Origin: Eucalyptus grandis
Taxonomy: Eukaryota; Streptophyta; Magnoliopsida; Myrtales; Myrtaceae
Length of the DNA: 64,000 nt
Assembly (NCBI RefSeq): GCF_016545825.1
Contig: NC_052616.1
Coordinates: 2,976,001 to 3,040,000, forward strand
Direction of reading: 5' to 3'
Within the stretch, counting starts at the first letter, position 1, and each line of letters begins with the position of its first letter. This document shows positions 1-13,400 of the stretch, in pieces. The notes under the pieces were generated by a model. That model was not told where the DNA came from, did not search any database, and saw nothing but the letters and a program-made list of their open reading frames with translations. The translations under genes and the position numbers were made by a program.

Positions 1-2640
1 TCGTCCAAATCTTCTAACCGACGGTTGAAAAATGCAAAAACCATCAATTTTCAGAGTAGCCTATCTTCTCATTCTGACTTCTTGGGTCAATTTTTTTTTC
101 ACGGTACCGACGTTAAGAAGAGTTGGTAAAAGTTAGGGATAAGCGCGAAATGACATCGAAATGAAGTTGATTAAGGACACATGCAACATCCAAGCGTGAC
201 TGAAAAGTGTTTGCCTCTAAAGATTAGCTCTATTTGGTCACTTGGCCCCTTGTATAGCGACACTGAATACATGCTTACCAGCTCGCAACACCATGTCGTC
301 TAGTTCAATGTATAAAAAGCAAAAGCTCTCTAGAAATTTGATGAGACAAAAATGAAAAAATGACAAGAAAATTTTGAAATTTTCGGTCTGCTTTCTGTTA
401 GTGAAAAAACTGATATGAGCAAGTAGGGCACCACACCACCCTTTCAGACTCATAGATATCGGCTGTCGATAGGGACGACTCAAGTCATTCGACCTTGCTA
501 AATCAACAAAACTCCAAACACAATTTCCATAAATTCATGCGTTTATTTTGAAAAGTGCCAATTGACTAGTTTGGATGCCGCAACAAAGTCATACACGCCC
601 ACAACAATCCCAGAAGAAACAATGAACATGTAGGGTAGAAACCAAATTACAAGCCTGTTCGAAAACAACACTGACAACAAGATAAAGGCGAGAAAGAAAA
701 GGACGGACTCAAAGTCTAGCGTGGCCTTTACATGATATACTCAGTTTAATCAGATCGAAACGCTTGGTGGAAATGAGCTGCAGCCGCCCAAGGTCGACTT
801 TGGTTTCTCAAACTCGTCTCGGATTGGTTATCCAGTCGCTATATGAAGCAAAACATCGATGTATACCATCAACGAATTACCAAACGCGCCTTGAAGAAGG
901 AACGAGAACATAGAATAAAACAAGATAGTTTGGTGCATAAAATATCATATACGATCTCTTTTGATAAGAAGATTATCTTGTATGATCGAGGGAAGAATGG
1001 GAGAGGACCAATGAAGGATGATGGTGACTTAGGGAGGCTGTCATGGCGGTTTGCTCGTCAGGAGTAATTGATCAAAATAGTTATTAAAGGAGGTCGGCCT
1101 GAGCTGCTGAGCATTTTCGCACACGCGCATACACATATATGTATGTCGTATAAAATGGCGAAACCCGTGTTGCGTTCATCACATATGCATTTATAAAAGC
1201 CAAAAGCGCACGCACGGCGGCCAACTTGCAGTCGCGATCTGGACCACAAAGTGGGAAAAGGGATAGAGCTGCACCGGAGATGACAAGCCCACGGCAATAG
1301 CGCATCAGGCCGAGTAGTCACTGTTGGTGATGACAGATAGGTTCGAGCGATTCTGTTCTTGAGGGGGATTCCTGGGATTTGTTTAATGAAAAGAGATTAG
1401 AAAGGACGGTGGTGGGGCGGGGCGGGGTGGGGTGGGGTGGGACTTCAATTTTGCTAGCGCAAATCCCACTGGAGAATGTATGGACAATCGCCGATGGGAA
1501 CTCGTCATAGAAAATAATGGCATTCGGGTCAGTTGGACTTTATCAAGAGGTATCTACACGGGTGGACCCTCTTCTTCGCATCAAACATCTACATCAGCAG
1601 AACTTTTATGACCAAGGGGAAACTAAAAGTATTTCCGAACTTTTTATATCTTTTTGGGACACTCGAGATTGGCGATAATTGTCGAAATGCACGGCTGCGC
1701 TTTGAAGGAAGACAAGATGCACAGACCGTCACGATTCGACTAATTTGAGTAACCATTATTAGTAGGAGATTGAGCTGTAGATTTGCTCTATCCCGGTACT
1801 AACTTGGAATTTTGCCCTCTTGCTCTTTTTAGTTTCTGTTCTCTCCTCTCTGGGACATGGTATTATTGTTTGTTGCCTCTGCAACGTATCAATTTATCAC
1901 TGCACTTTAGACTTCCTAAGCGTTCTGTTTCACTACACCTTTTCCTTTGTATGTAGATCTCTCACAAGGAGCTTGAATTGGATTTTCAATTGATTTCCCA
2001 AATTACACCGGTGGTTCGTCTGGCTATTAATTTCCATTCCTCCATCAGGTTGCAGATCAGTCGATCGTGAGATAAAAAGTTCAGCCGACAAAAGAATAAA
2101 GGTTCAATGTGCAATCCGTCTCGTCACATCGTCATGTAAATAGACGTCCATAGTTACTACAAGCAGTATAACTCAAACTAGAAGAAAGATTTCGAGGTGA
2201 CTTAAAAGAAATGTGGCTACCAATCGAAGTGCATTATATGTTTAATACCGAAAGTATGTTCACAGGCACAAATTTATAGAGAAAAAGAAAGCGTATTCAT
2301 CAATAATAAGCCCATCTTAGCAAAATTGGCTAGCGTACTTTCAGTCCACAGTTCTATGAAGAACTACCTCAATAAGACACTCATGCAACGGGGAAAACAC
2401 AATTCTCAACCGACTCTCAGGTCACCCGCAACTCCGCACTGAAAAGCAGAAGCAATATGATTTTACACACGAAACTCGGTAAATGTACTCAACATCGTGA
2501 GTAAAACCTTGTGAGCTGCCAAAAGCATTTGTAAGATACAGAGACTCAATTGGAAAAGGCACACAGGTCTCCTCAAATTCAACATTATCAGATTGCACCT
2601 CCGTCCACGTGCTCAGCCTCCATCAGGTTGAACCAATGGG
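1..2640. other. Stretch left of TOM2A, no gene recognised
   Basis: I see no protein family, exon series or RNA gene here. The open frames are short (the longest, about 74-87 codons, lie near 843-1321), have no recognisable motif and are not joined by plausible splice sites. The last few hundred bases before 2652 are probably the TOM2A 3' untranslated region and terminator. The one striking local structure is a G-rich tract at 1414-1441, listed separately. Confidence 0.5.
1414..1441 (+). other. Potential G-quadruplex tract
   Basis: Six consecutive G-runs (five of four Gs and one of three) are separated by single C or T bases. Four runs of three or more with one-base loops is the textbook pattern for a very stable parallel G-quadruplex, and this tract has two runs to spare. 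It lies in otherwise AT-rich DNA with no recognised gene. Folding is inferred from pattern only. Confidence 0.75.
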
Positions 2641-2651
2641 ATATATGTCAG

Positions 2652-5600
2652 CTACATGATGGTGCAGCGACTCCTTTCTTCTGCATTCTGCGGAGGCACT
2701 TGCTGATGCCTGCTTGACTCAGATGGGTTGTATGTAAACTCGGAGGTGTCTAGCCCATACTGATCCGACGAGAAAAGCATCACAAATTAGTAACGTGTCA
2801 GGGTACGAAGTACATATCTGAATTTAAGCAGGATTAGTCTACCAGATCACGGTCATACATATGACCTTTGCACCCAAAAGTCAAACAATAAGGTTCCACA
2901 GCTAAAACTGCTATGACACGACAGGCAAATGAGAATTTAACTTGGAATACTTTGCTTTTGAGAGAGGGGAGGGGAGGAGATTTTAAAACCTATTTAAAGT
3001 CTCTGTGGTCAGAGTGAGATATCTGAGGAGGCCAATTTTTTTTTAAAAGGCAAAACCCAATTAAATTTGGTCTGTTGAGGAGGCATTTGCAATTTTACGT
3101 GGATGTTGTCTTCACAAGTGCATAGCAAAAGGACCAGTTTTGGCAAGAAATATTGGAGGAATTTCAAAAGGATGAGAATGCAAAGGCTCATGAAAAGGCT
3201 GGAAAGAAAGCAACGTGTAAACTTCATCCTGGAATTATCTACCGTTAAATGGACTCTAATTGTATAATATAGGAAGATGCAAAATGGTGGAAAGGAAGCC
3301 ACATATTCTGGAATGTGCCGTGATTGATCAAAACAAACTGTGTGATTTTAAACAGTCAAATAATGCAAAAGACACTAGTGACATAGGGAGACAACTTTTA
3401 CTTGAGATTGTTTATCTACTCAGGTCTTCAGACTCTGGGAATCAAATATTGGTTATCAACCCAAGGTCAATAATGAACTGAAGACTTATAATGCAAGAAG
3501 AGATTGGACCTTTTCCCTCATACGAGCAGTCCAGGCATCGTTTCTGATTGGTCGCTGATCAAGGGTGCCAGCAACAGGTACACCAGTTGCTGGTGGTGGC
3601 CTGTTGATAAATGGCTGACGGATCTGTTGTCTTGGAGCAATATACTCATCATCACTGTCATACTCCACTGGCCTGTTTGCAGCCCTAACCATAAGAGCTA
3701 ACAAGAAGAGCAATGCCTGCAATTGCAATGGGAATCATCATTAAGGTTACTACCACACTAAAGTAACTACGACAGCCAACAAATGAGGCTATTATAGTCA
3801 GCAAAAGGCCTCATTTCTCATATTTTTTTTGTAAGGTAAGCCTCTACCATCTTCAACTGCAGTTCATACCTAGCAAAGTCATAACTCTTGAGCAAACCCC
3901 ACTCTCCGTTAGCACTACTCAAAGAAGTATTCTAAAGCCAGGATTCATTTCATCTGAAGTCTCGATTTGCTCACAAATGATCGATGTTAGTGTTGAATAG
4001 TTAACCGCCTATGAGATCATACCACGTGGTTCTACCGATTAGCACACAACTGTTCATAATGCAATTTTCCCCACTTCCACCCCCAACAAGGAGCTCCTCC
4101 ACTATGATAAATTTTCACTGGAATGCACCGCTTATGCAATGTAGCAGATAGTGCCCAGCAGATTAAGAAAACTGAAAGGCATTAGAATCTCAGCATTCAA
4201 ACAACCCAGGAAATTTTTTCCTCACTGGCATCCGCGTGAAACAGATATGGTATCCATGCTGTTGACCTTGCAACGTTTATGGCTTTTTTTTAATGAATAC
4301 AGTTAGCACACTGAATTTGGATCACTTTTGCTCATACATTAGCACATCCGGGATATTGCCAGAACATTTTCCCAAAAGCATAGATGAGAACTAGTTTACA
4401 ACGGCAATCTGCATTATTACATTCACTGTATCAATCGATGAGAGAGAGAGAGAGAGAAGAAAATTAGGAGCTTACCTCCAATACAACTATCCCAAGAGCA
4501 ACCCATTTGACAATACTCCAGTGCTCTTCCAGAAAATCATATATCATGGCAAAGTCCCCAGTGTTATCCGTAGGAAGTTCCTACAAGTCAAAGAGATTTG
4601 TAATATTATCTGATGTTATAGAAACTCTAGGAAAAAAGAAAAGTGGTACCATACTCACATCTTCCCAGCTTTTGTCGAAGTATATGAAAGCTGCACATCC
4701 CAGCTCTACCAAGATCAATATGATCACCAGCACTGAGTACTATGTCTACTTAAGAAAAGCATTGGCTACAAATTCAAAACTTAAACAAGAATTAATGCAC
4801 TATTAAAGGACATGATGTCAATGCTATATAAGAATAACATGAAACCATATTATAAGCTAATAAAAGCTACTAACATGTGATGCAAAATGAACTTAATATC
4901 ATGCATCAAAAATATGGTCAAACCATCAATAAAAGAGTAGAGATTGAAGTTCTTAGGCATGTACTCAGCCTCGAGCTACTCTGACAGAAATGCTGATGAC
5001 ATGCCGTAATATGCGAAAATAAGAACTAAGAAAAAAAGGGTAACTATTTCGAAGTACTTCCCATTAGCAAAGGGGAAATCAATATGTTTGACCAGATAAT
5101 TTACGATAGTGAAAATAAGGATACACAAGACAGGCAGCATCCATTCCGTGTAGAAGCTCCAATACAACCAAAACAAGATATAACGAAGAGGATCACTCCA
5201 ACGCCCATAAATAGGTAGATGAACCTGCATCAGCATAAGATATAGAGATGAGTCAGACACTTCCAACATATGCCAACAGACAAAAACAGTATCAGATAAC
5301 AAATGCAAGCATCAATGAACATCGGTTCAGAACTTGGAGATCTGTTTGTCAGGATCAACACTCATCCAAATGCAAGAGTGTGAAATAGAAAACCAAAAGA
5401 GGCAAAAAGTTGAAATATCAGCTGATAGGAATAATACTGGGGATTGCATAGATGCACATTTTAACTGTAATCCAGTGAGAAAGGCAGTCACAACTTGCTC
5501 GAGCACATCATACCCAATTCAATCTAGATATATAGCCATGAAGGCAACTTTTAAGCTCAGAACCCCAAATAAAAGAGTTTCCAGCAGCCCACTAATGGTA

Positions 5601-6921
5601 GACTGGAAGCATTCATTATAGATTTAGAAACTGTAATTCTGGAGGATACCGCGCATACTTTGGTATTATGATACTAAGAAAGATTGGCAGTTCTACAGTA
5701 AGCCTCCCTGCATGTGCTAGGAAGGCACACTTCGTGCCAAATGACCCAACTAATCTCCACAAGGTCCACTAGATAGACTGTCTAGAAAAACATTTTCACA
5801 AGTTTAATTCTAACATCTGGGCTAGCTCAAGAACTAAAATTTTACTCTCCCTCCATCATTAAGGTTTCATTTGTTTCGCGGAAAATGGTGATTTGAAAAG
5901 CATTTTCCTAAAAGTAATCACTTGTATGCTTGAAATAATAAGTCACTGACAAATATTTCATTATCGCCAATAATTCATGTCTAAACATTTTCGTAGTCAA
6001 TGAAAAAAAAAATTGTTAGTTAATTTTCGTAAGCAAAACAAGTGATTATTTTTAGGAAAATGTTTTCCAAATCATTTATTTTCCATGAAACAAACAGATC
6101 CTAAATGAGAGATTTTTTTTTTTCTTTTTTTGTTGTTGTCGTAAAATGAAAGATCTAGGCACTAGCAAGTAGTGATTATGCATGCTGGCATAATCAGATG
6201 ATGGCAGAATGAATCCAAAAATCCTACCTCCCACAACATCAATAAAATATTCCTTTTAATAATCGTGACCCAGTTACTTGAGATATTCTAATTTCAGAAA
6301 TAATCACACATATCAAAGTGCCATTTTTCAATTATACTCAATCCTCCATCACTTGACCAGAGATCTAAGAGGAACCCGTCCACCTAATCACAAACACAAC
6401 ACTTTCTTTCCTATCTATTACTTCTAAGGAGAACTGCTCTTCATGCATTATTGTTTGCATGCCTTCATGTAACTAATCAACACTTGATGAAAATATCCTG
6501 ATATTTTGAGGCCCAGCAAAAATAAAAATAAAAAAATTACAGGATACTGATCAGTCTAGCCCTTACATAAACATACTATAATGTCCAGCTTCATCACAGC
6601 CATAATAAGCAACGATGGATAGACTCAAGAGCATGAAGCAAATTCAGGTGAGGAAAAAAAAAAATCCAAAAAGAGAGCATACCAAGCTTTGGGCAAATCA
6701 TCAAAAATGCTGTCTGACAGAGAAACTGCTGTGAGCATCGGTCGGCCAAGCTCTATCAAATTCCCGCCAGTGCCCACAGGCAAAACTGAGACAGCATCGC
6801 TGGACGAATTTAGGTACATGACGAGCAAGTAGATCCCATAACCCACCATCGCCAAGCCCGCGAGCGTGAACAAGAAGTTCAAGAGCTTCAAGAAGCACCC
6901 CAAGCACCCTCTGCACGCCAT
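2652..6921 (-). CDS. TOM2A: Tobamovirus multiplication protein 2A-like tetraspanin
   Basis: Six exons (5' to 3'): 6921-6683, 5224-5125, 4739-4659, 4580-4476, 3716-3510, 2759-2652. They join in frame to 279 residues; Arabidopsis TOM2A is about 280. All introns are GT-AG, although the exon 5 donor is a weak GTCCAA. Four membrane helices fall at about 11-34, 81-103, 114-134 and 164-185, with a short acidic outer loop between the third and fourth. The N terminus MACRGC, the loop motif RQQIRQPFINR and the ending YGLDTSEFTYNPSES are hallmarks of the family. The protein ends CTIM, a CaaX-type prenylation signal. In Arabidopsis this host tetraspanin sits in the vacuolar membrane with TOM1 and supports tobamovirus replication complexes; its own cellular role is less clear. 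No lesions seen. Family assignment is firm; function here is inferred by homology. Confidence 0.95.
5863..6101. mobile_element. PIF/Harbinger-type MITE in TOM2A intron 1
   Basis: A 239-bp AT-rich element has inverted ends (left GGTTTCATTTGTTTCGCGG; the right end read in reverse begins GGATCTGTTTGTTTC). It is flanked by TAA at 5860-5862 and again at 6102-6104. A three-base TAA/TTA duplication with GG-starting ends is typical of Tourist/PIF-Harbinger MITEs. It lies wholly inside the 1,458-bp first intron of TOM2A, so it should not alter the protein. Confidence 0.7.
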
Positions 6922-7600
6922 CCCCTATATCCCTCTCCTCTCTCTCCTCTACTTTCGCGAGATATCAAGCCGGTCCCGTCCGAATCATCAACCAACTCGT
7001 CACCTAATCACAAGCACAAAACAAAAAACAGATCAAACACAAGACCCCTCTGTGGGAACTCGAAACCAGCGACGCGGGCCGACCGAAAAGCCGGCATTTT
7101 TCCATCCCAAAGAAAAATGGGAACATACCCACATGCCTCACCGAATGAATTACAACCTCAGCTAACTTACAGACAAGCTCGACTTCCGTCCTAGACAAGC
7201 CGCCGGAGCAAAACGAGAGACCGAACCTCATGTCCTCAGCATTTCTCAGACCGTACCCAACATCTAATTCGACCTAGCAGGACTCTACGCGCCACGCATG
7301 CCGATTCCCAGCAAAATCGAATGGATAACACGGAATTTTTCCCAGCAATCGAAGCTAGAAAAAAAGAAAAAGAAAAAAAAAAAAAGAGAGAGAGAGAAGA
7401 CCGATCGCATCTCCTGCTGAAACAAGCGGCGCAAAAACGTCGACGGAACGCAGATGGAACCGAGGGACGATTACAGTACCGATCGAGTTTCGAAAACTAC
7501 ACAAGATCGAACAGAGAACTTACGGGAGCTTTGAGTCGGATTGACTCTTCGGATTCCGGAAATCGCAGATAGAGAGAGAGAGAGAGAGAGAGGGTGTTGA
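6922..7600 (-). promoter_or_regulatory. TOM2A 5' leader with an untranslated-region intron
   Basis: Read on the minus strand, a consensus donor CCC|GTAAGT occurs at 7523 and a pyrimidine-rich acceptor ending GATTAG occurs at 7004. This predicts a leader intron of 520 bp at 7004-7523. The first non-coding exon would then lie at about 7524-7600, at a (GA)n tract (CT on the transcript strand) at 7570-7592, a common feature of plant core promoters. Transcript ends are not visible in the sequence, so exon limits are inferred. Confidence 0.5.
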
Positions 7601-9554
7601 AGGTGGCGAGGAAGGTTAGAATGGCGTTTCTTGTTTTTCCCTTTCTTTTCCAGAATTTGCTGGTTTCGATTATTTGCCAGGTTGGCAGTTTTTTTTTTTA
7701 ATTTCTTCTGTAGCCCCCCAACACAAAAAAAAAAAAAAAAAAGAGAGAGAGAGAAAAGGAAATTAAGAATATTCCATATGTACCAGATTTATATTTTGAA
7801 AGATTAGAATAATAACGTAGACTCCGTTTTAATTGGTAAGAATGATTCGAAAAATATTTTTTAGAAAATGATTATTTGTATTATTTATAAAAATGAATGA
7901 ATGAGAAATAGATTTCGTCGTTAGCAAAAATGCTTTGATATAAATTATTGTTGATAATAAAAATATTTTTCATTAACTAATTATTTCGAGCGATACGAAT
8001 AATCATTTTTAAAAAATACATTTCAAATCATCCATTTTCCACGAAACGAACACAATCATTGTGGAAAGTAAATAATTTGGTAAGAAAATTTCTTAAAAAT
8101 TATCATTTGTATCGATTGAAATAATTAATTAATAGAAAATATTTTCTTTATTGATAATAATTGTTATTTAAATATTTTTGTGGACAACAATCGTCAGTTA
8201 GTCTTTATAAGTAATACAAGCGATCAATTTAGAAAAAAAAAATCAAATTATACATTTTTCCTTAAAGAAATGAAGCGGTAGACTTCCTTAGTTTTATTCT
8301 TAGGCAACTCCCTAATTTCAAACGTGCATCCATGATCTTATCTATGAAATATTAGAACCTAACAATGGGTATCGTCCAATAAATAAATCTTCAAAAATTG
8401 ACATCATCTACGGCTCAATACCGTCAAAGAAAAAAAAATGATTTTTCCATAGAAAAACCTAATTTTCTTTTCGGTCAAATATAGAAAAACCTAATTCATA
8501 AGTGCACGATTCAACATAAGTTGTTGGCGTAGCGGGGCGGAAGGTGTCCGTGTCGGCCTCCGTGTGTTTTGACCGATCCATCCGCTTAGGGCGATATTTA
8601 TTACGCACTCCCCCGTCATCAATCAATTGCTCTCATCGATATTGATATGAGTTTTTGAAATCACAACGCATCGTGCTAAATGATGAGCAACTTCATCATT
8701 ATCGATATAAATATTCGAAATCACGACACAACGTGCTAAAAGATGGGCGGCTTGCCATGGTGCGATTGAGAGGACTCTTAACCATTTCGGAGGCCCTTAT
8801 TATTGCTCATTTTTGGACCACTTTGCAGGTTCATATTCAAGTGGTGGGTCCATATTATGGCGGCAAAGAGTTTTGATTCATACATTTGGAACCCATTTGT
8901 TTTGCGGACCGCTTGTATTGCTTACGAAAATAAATAGATGAAAACAATTTTCATCGGCCACAAAAATGTTTTAAAATGGATTATCGTCGACTGATAAAAA
9001 CTTTTTACTATCAATAAAAGATCCTATAGAGAAAAAATGTTTTCCCGATTATTCGTTCTTCGCTAAAGAGGCGGAGCTCTGGTACCAATTTGCATATGAA
9101 ACATCAAAATGGGTTGCCAAATTCATGAAATTGAAGCTCAATTAAAGTCCAGGAGATTTAGGAATGTGAACATGAGCTGGTCAGCACAAAGATGTCCTAG
9201 CCCTTCCCCTTTCACAAAAGATGAATGGGGGTAAGGGTTTGGACGGTGCGACAGCGATCGGATCGTCGTGTGTTGTCCATTTCGTAGGTTGTCCCAAGTC
9301 CAGTAAAAACACCACTTTTACATTCGTGGATTAGACGACCTAACATATCCTAATATAATAAAATAAAATAAAAAAGTGTATATTTCGATGGACATGTGTG
9401 CGCAATCCTTTTTGGCTTTTATTTGTGACATTAAAAGGCGAATATGATCTTCCATTATTGATAGAGGCTATTACAATCTCAATTTTAACCGAAATCGTCC
9501 GATTGCAACTCTTTATGTATACTACTTTTTTTTGGTCGAATTTATTTATACTTA
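7601..9554. other. TOM2A upstream intergenic DNA with degenerate MITEs
   Basis: No gene is recognised. Short AT-rich repeats at about 7820-8055, 8056-8275 and 8884-9060 carry weakened versions of the ends seen in the MITEs at 5863 and 9555 (for example ACGAAACGAACA near 8041). Poly-A and GA tracts occur at 7722-7754. A short local repetition lies near 8630-8745, where 'gatatgagtttttgaaatcacaac' type text recurs in altered form. Promoter elements for TOM2A may lie in the part nearest 7.6 kb, but none can be assigned. Confidence 0.4.
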
Positions 9555-10423
9555 GGGTCCGTTGTTTCGCAAAAAATGGATTATTCCAAAAAAATAACAA
9601 TATTTTCTAGTGTTCGGCTAAAACTTGAAAATGTTTGAAGAAAATATTTTCCGGTGTTGGTAAGGAAAATATTTTAAAACTTCACCACTTAGGCATGCAT
9701 TACTTACCAACCTATAAATCCATCAAATATAAACTTGCCTCTAAATCCGAACAAACTTACTTTATATCTTTGTTCCCTCATTATCGCCAAAGGCTCATCT
9801 ACTCTAAAAAATGTTCGTATGGATTTTAAAAAGAAGCAAAGCATGTACAACTCTAATGACAATCTTCTAGTTGAGTGGCCTATTCTCCCCTTGCATATTT
9901 TATGTTCTAATAAACAAAAGAAAAGAAAAAAAAAACAAAGCGTATAGAGCCCTTTGTTTAAGCAATGTACAACAGCTGGATAGAGTAAATAAAGAAAAAA
10001 GGATAAGCAAGAGTGCAGAGCGCAAGCATGAGATGGACGAGCTCGAGGTTCGCCTAGCAATGGCCGACGACTAGCCAAGAAATAAGAAGATGGGAAACAA
10101 AGAAATGAAAAAGAAAATTAAAAATAACTCAAATTAAAAAAAAAAGAAAAAGAAAATTAAAAAATAATTCGAATAGAAAAAGAAAAGAAAAAGAAGAAAG
10201 AGGAGGAGGAAGTGAGGATTTATAGAGGTGTGAGATAAGAAAGATCAAGTGAATAAAATGTTTTTCACTTTTCAAAAGTGAAAAATATTTTCCCATAATT
10301 TAGAAGACTTTTTTCCTTTCATGGAAAATATTTTTTCTAAGGAATTTATTTTCCATGAAATGAATGCCGAAAAATCCGGAAAATGTTTTCCTATAAGTTA
10401 TTTTCCGCGAAACGAACAGAGCC
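9555..10423. mobile_element. PIF/Harbinger-type non-autonomous element
   Basis: An 869-bp element with inverted ends: left GGGTCCGTTGTTTCGC, and right (read in reverse) GGCTCTGTTCGTTTCGCGG. It is flanked by TTA at 9552-9554 and 10424-10426. The ends match those of the shorter element in TOM2A intron 1, so both belong to one local family. Internal open frames of up to about 124 codons have no recognised motif, and no transposase is visible. Confidence 0.7.
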
Positions 10424-10459
10424 TTAATGATAACTTAGGATTTCCTTGTTCTTGTTGTT

Positions 10460-13400
10460 TAGAGAAAAAAAAATTGCCTCAAAGAATCAATTTTTTTCCA
10501 TTAATGGTTGTATTTTGTTCTTGAATGTAAGATATTAGGATGCCATTGAAATCCTAGTGTGAGATATCTGTAATATATGAAGTATAAACATTAGGGAAAA
10601 AGCCACCAAAAACCCTAAACTTTACTTGGAGTGACAGATTTACCCCAAATTTTGTTTTGTGACGTGAAAAACCCTGAAATTTGCTAACTATAACACATTC
10701 ACCCCAAATTTTTATTTATGACACACAAAAACCTTGAACTTTCATTTGTGTGACACATTTACCCTAAATCATAGGGGCATTTTGGTCTTTTTACTTTTAA
10801 AAACTTTTTTTTTTCTTCTTCTTTCTTTCCTCTGTCGACCATGGCGGAGCCGGTGGAGGGAAGTCGATGTCCGGCAAGGGCCGCCCTCGTTGGCGTCAGG
10901 CAAGGGCCTCCCTAGCCAGCCCTCACCCGATGCAGGCAAGGGCGGACCTCGTCGACGTCGGACGAGGGCCTCCCTCACCAAATCTGGCGAGGACACCCTC
11001 GCTCGACGCTGGCGAGGGCAGCCCTTGCTAGACGCCGGCTTCCCTCTGCCATGGTCGACGGAGGGAAGAGAGAAGAAGAAGAAAATAAATAATAAAAAAG
11101 AAAAAGAAAAAACATAAAGAATAAGACGAAAGTACCCTTAATGGGGTAAATGTGTTACAATTTGTAAAATTCGGGGTTTTTCACGTCACAAAATAAAGTT
11201 TTGGGTAAATCTATCACTCCCGGCAAAATTGGGGGTTTTTATGGCTTTTTCCCTAAACATTAAAGGTTTTTCTTAATAATTAAAATAAAGCAATGTAAAA
11301 AAAAAAAAAAAAAAACGATGCCCAAAATATCGAAATTGCCAAAAACTTAACAACTTAATCTCTCGGCGCTTGTGAAGCTTCACGCGAAAAGGAGTCTGGG
11401 GAAAACAATTTCTTCTTTTCTTAGAATGGAGAAAGCATTTTCCGCAACTCTAATTGCGATTGTCTTGCTTGACTCAATTTTTTTTTTTTTTTCCATTGAT
11501 TATCCACTTTTCAGGATCAAGCACTCGTCAAAACAAACCGCGTCCTAAGAATTCGGCACGGAGCCAACATGCATTGAGATTTGGCGGAATAATGTACGTG
11601 CAATTTGGATTAGAGGTGAATATGATCTAGGTGAGCGGTTCCCACCAATTCTGAAAAATTAGAATCAAGACCCACTCATTTGTTCTTATGAATCTACTCG
11701 GGAACCAAACCTTAATCCCTACATAATTGCATTCATCGATTAATATCACGATGAATCTATTTTATATTTAGAGAACCAAAGCTTGTCTAGCCTTATATTT
11801 GGATAGAATTGAGAGCCATTGATTTTGATCGAGGATTGAAAGGTATAGGGCGAAACAAATAAACAATACTTATTAGCTAAAAACTCAATTTCTTCTAAGG
11901 TTTTGGTGTAGTATTCTTATGGTTTCCCCACATTAAAAACATTAAGAGAATTACATTCCTAAAACATTAATCGTTTGATCCATTTTTTTTCCACGTCAAT
12001 CAAATTTAATCATAAGAATAGCTAAGGAAAGACTAATTATGCTCTTAAAACAAATCGTTGGCTCTAAATTTTGTATCATGATGACAAAGCAACGCAACAG
12101 TTATGGAAATCTCCAACCAATTCTCTCATTCCTCTACATTTGTTTATTTTGTTTTGGTTGAGAATGCAAGTAAATGAATTATTAAAATGAAAAAAAGAGA
12201 GTAGGGGTTTAATCCTATTACGCACCCAAGAAATAAAATTAGTCAATAATGTCAAATAACTACAAATATACATATATGTCCATATATATTTGATCGAAAA
12301 ACTATAAAATAATTAAGTAATTGAGATGATTTTTTTTTTAACTATATATAAGTTTGGTCCAAGCGGGTGGGAGGGCGATTCCATGCCTAGAATTGTGAAT
12401 TGGACCAGTACTTACCAGTTCTATTAAATTGAAACTGAGAATCGGATTGACCCTTATGACAACCATCGGTTCCAATTCGATCCCATCCAATTTTGGGTGG
12501 TTTCTTGTTCTTTTGTACAGCCTTAATTGGGGAGACCTTTTGATGAGAGCGAAGCACAGGGTGCGGCTCATGGTACTTGAAAGTGAGACAAAACAAGTCT
12601 TCAATATCTAGATTTTATTTTGAAAATTTATTTTTCTCCATTTATGACTATATTTTATTATTAGATGCAGGATATTTATAAGATTTTTTTTGGGGTTAAG
12701 TGGACATTTATAAGATATTAATAACATACTAAGTATAAAATTTTAAGGTTTTTTTTTTTTTATCATCAAAATGAAGCAATGTAAAAAGAGGGGATGTCGA
12801 AAATATAGAAAATGCGAAAAAATGAACAAATTAATCTCCCAATCCTCGTTAAGCTTCACGCGGAAAAGGAGTCTGGGGAAAACAATTTATTCTTTTCTTA
12901 GAATGGAGAAAGCATTTTTCGCAACTTTAAGTGCAATGGTCACTCCACTTTTTTCCCCCGTTGGTCATCCATTTTTAGCAGATCGAACACTCGTGAAAAA
13001 AACAAATGCGTCCCAAGAATTCAGCACGGGGCATGGCACGGCAATGCACGCGCTTAGATATGAGGGGACAATGTACGTGCAATTGGGGGGGGCTTTTGAT
13101 GAGAGCGAAGTGTCGAGGTGGGAATTATTGTACTTGAAAGAGAGACAAAAAAAAAAAAAGACTTTCAATATCTTAATTTTACTTTGAAATTTATTTCCTC
13201 CATTTATGACTATATTTTGTTCTTAAATGAAAGATATTTAGATGATACCGAAGCCCTTCTCTACGATATTACTAACATACTAAGTATAAAATGAAGGGTT
13301 TTTCCTTTTTTATCATCAAAATAAAGCAATGTAAAAAAAAGAGGGACGCTAAAAATATAGAAAATGCAAAAGAACTTAACAAATTAATCTCTTGAAAAAA

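Noticed and set aside
10734..11117. 127-codon GC-rich open frame
   Set aside because: It lies inside a MITE, is built from repeated GGCGAGGGC-like words, has no recognised domain and ends in a low-complexity Lys/Glu tail.
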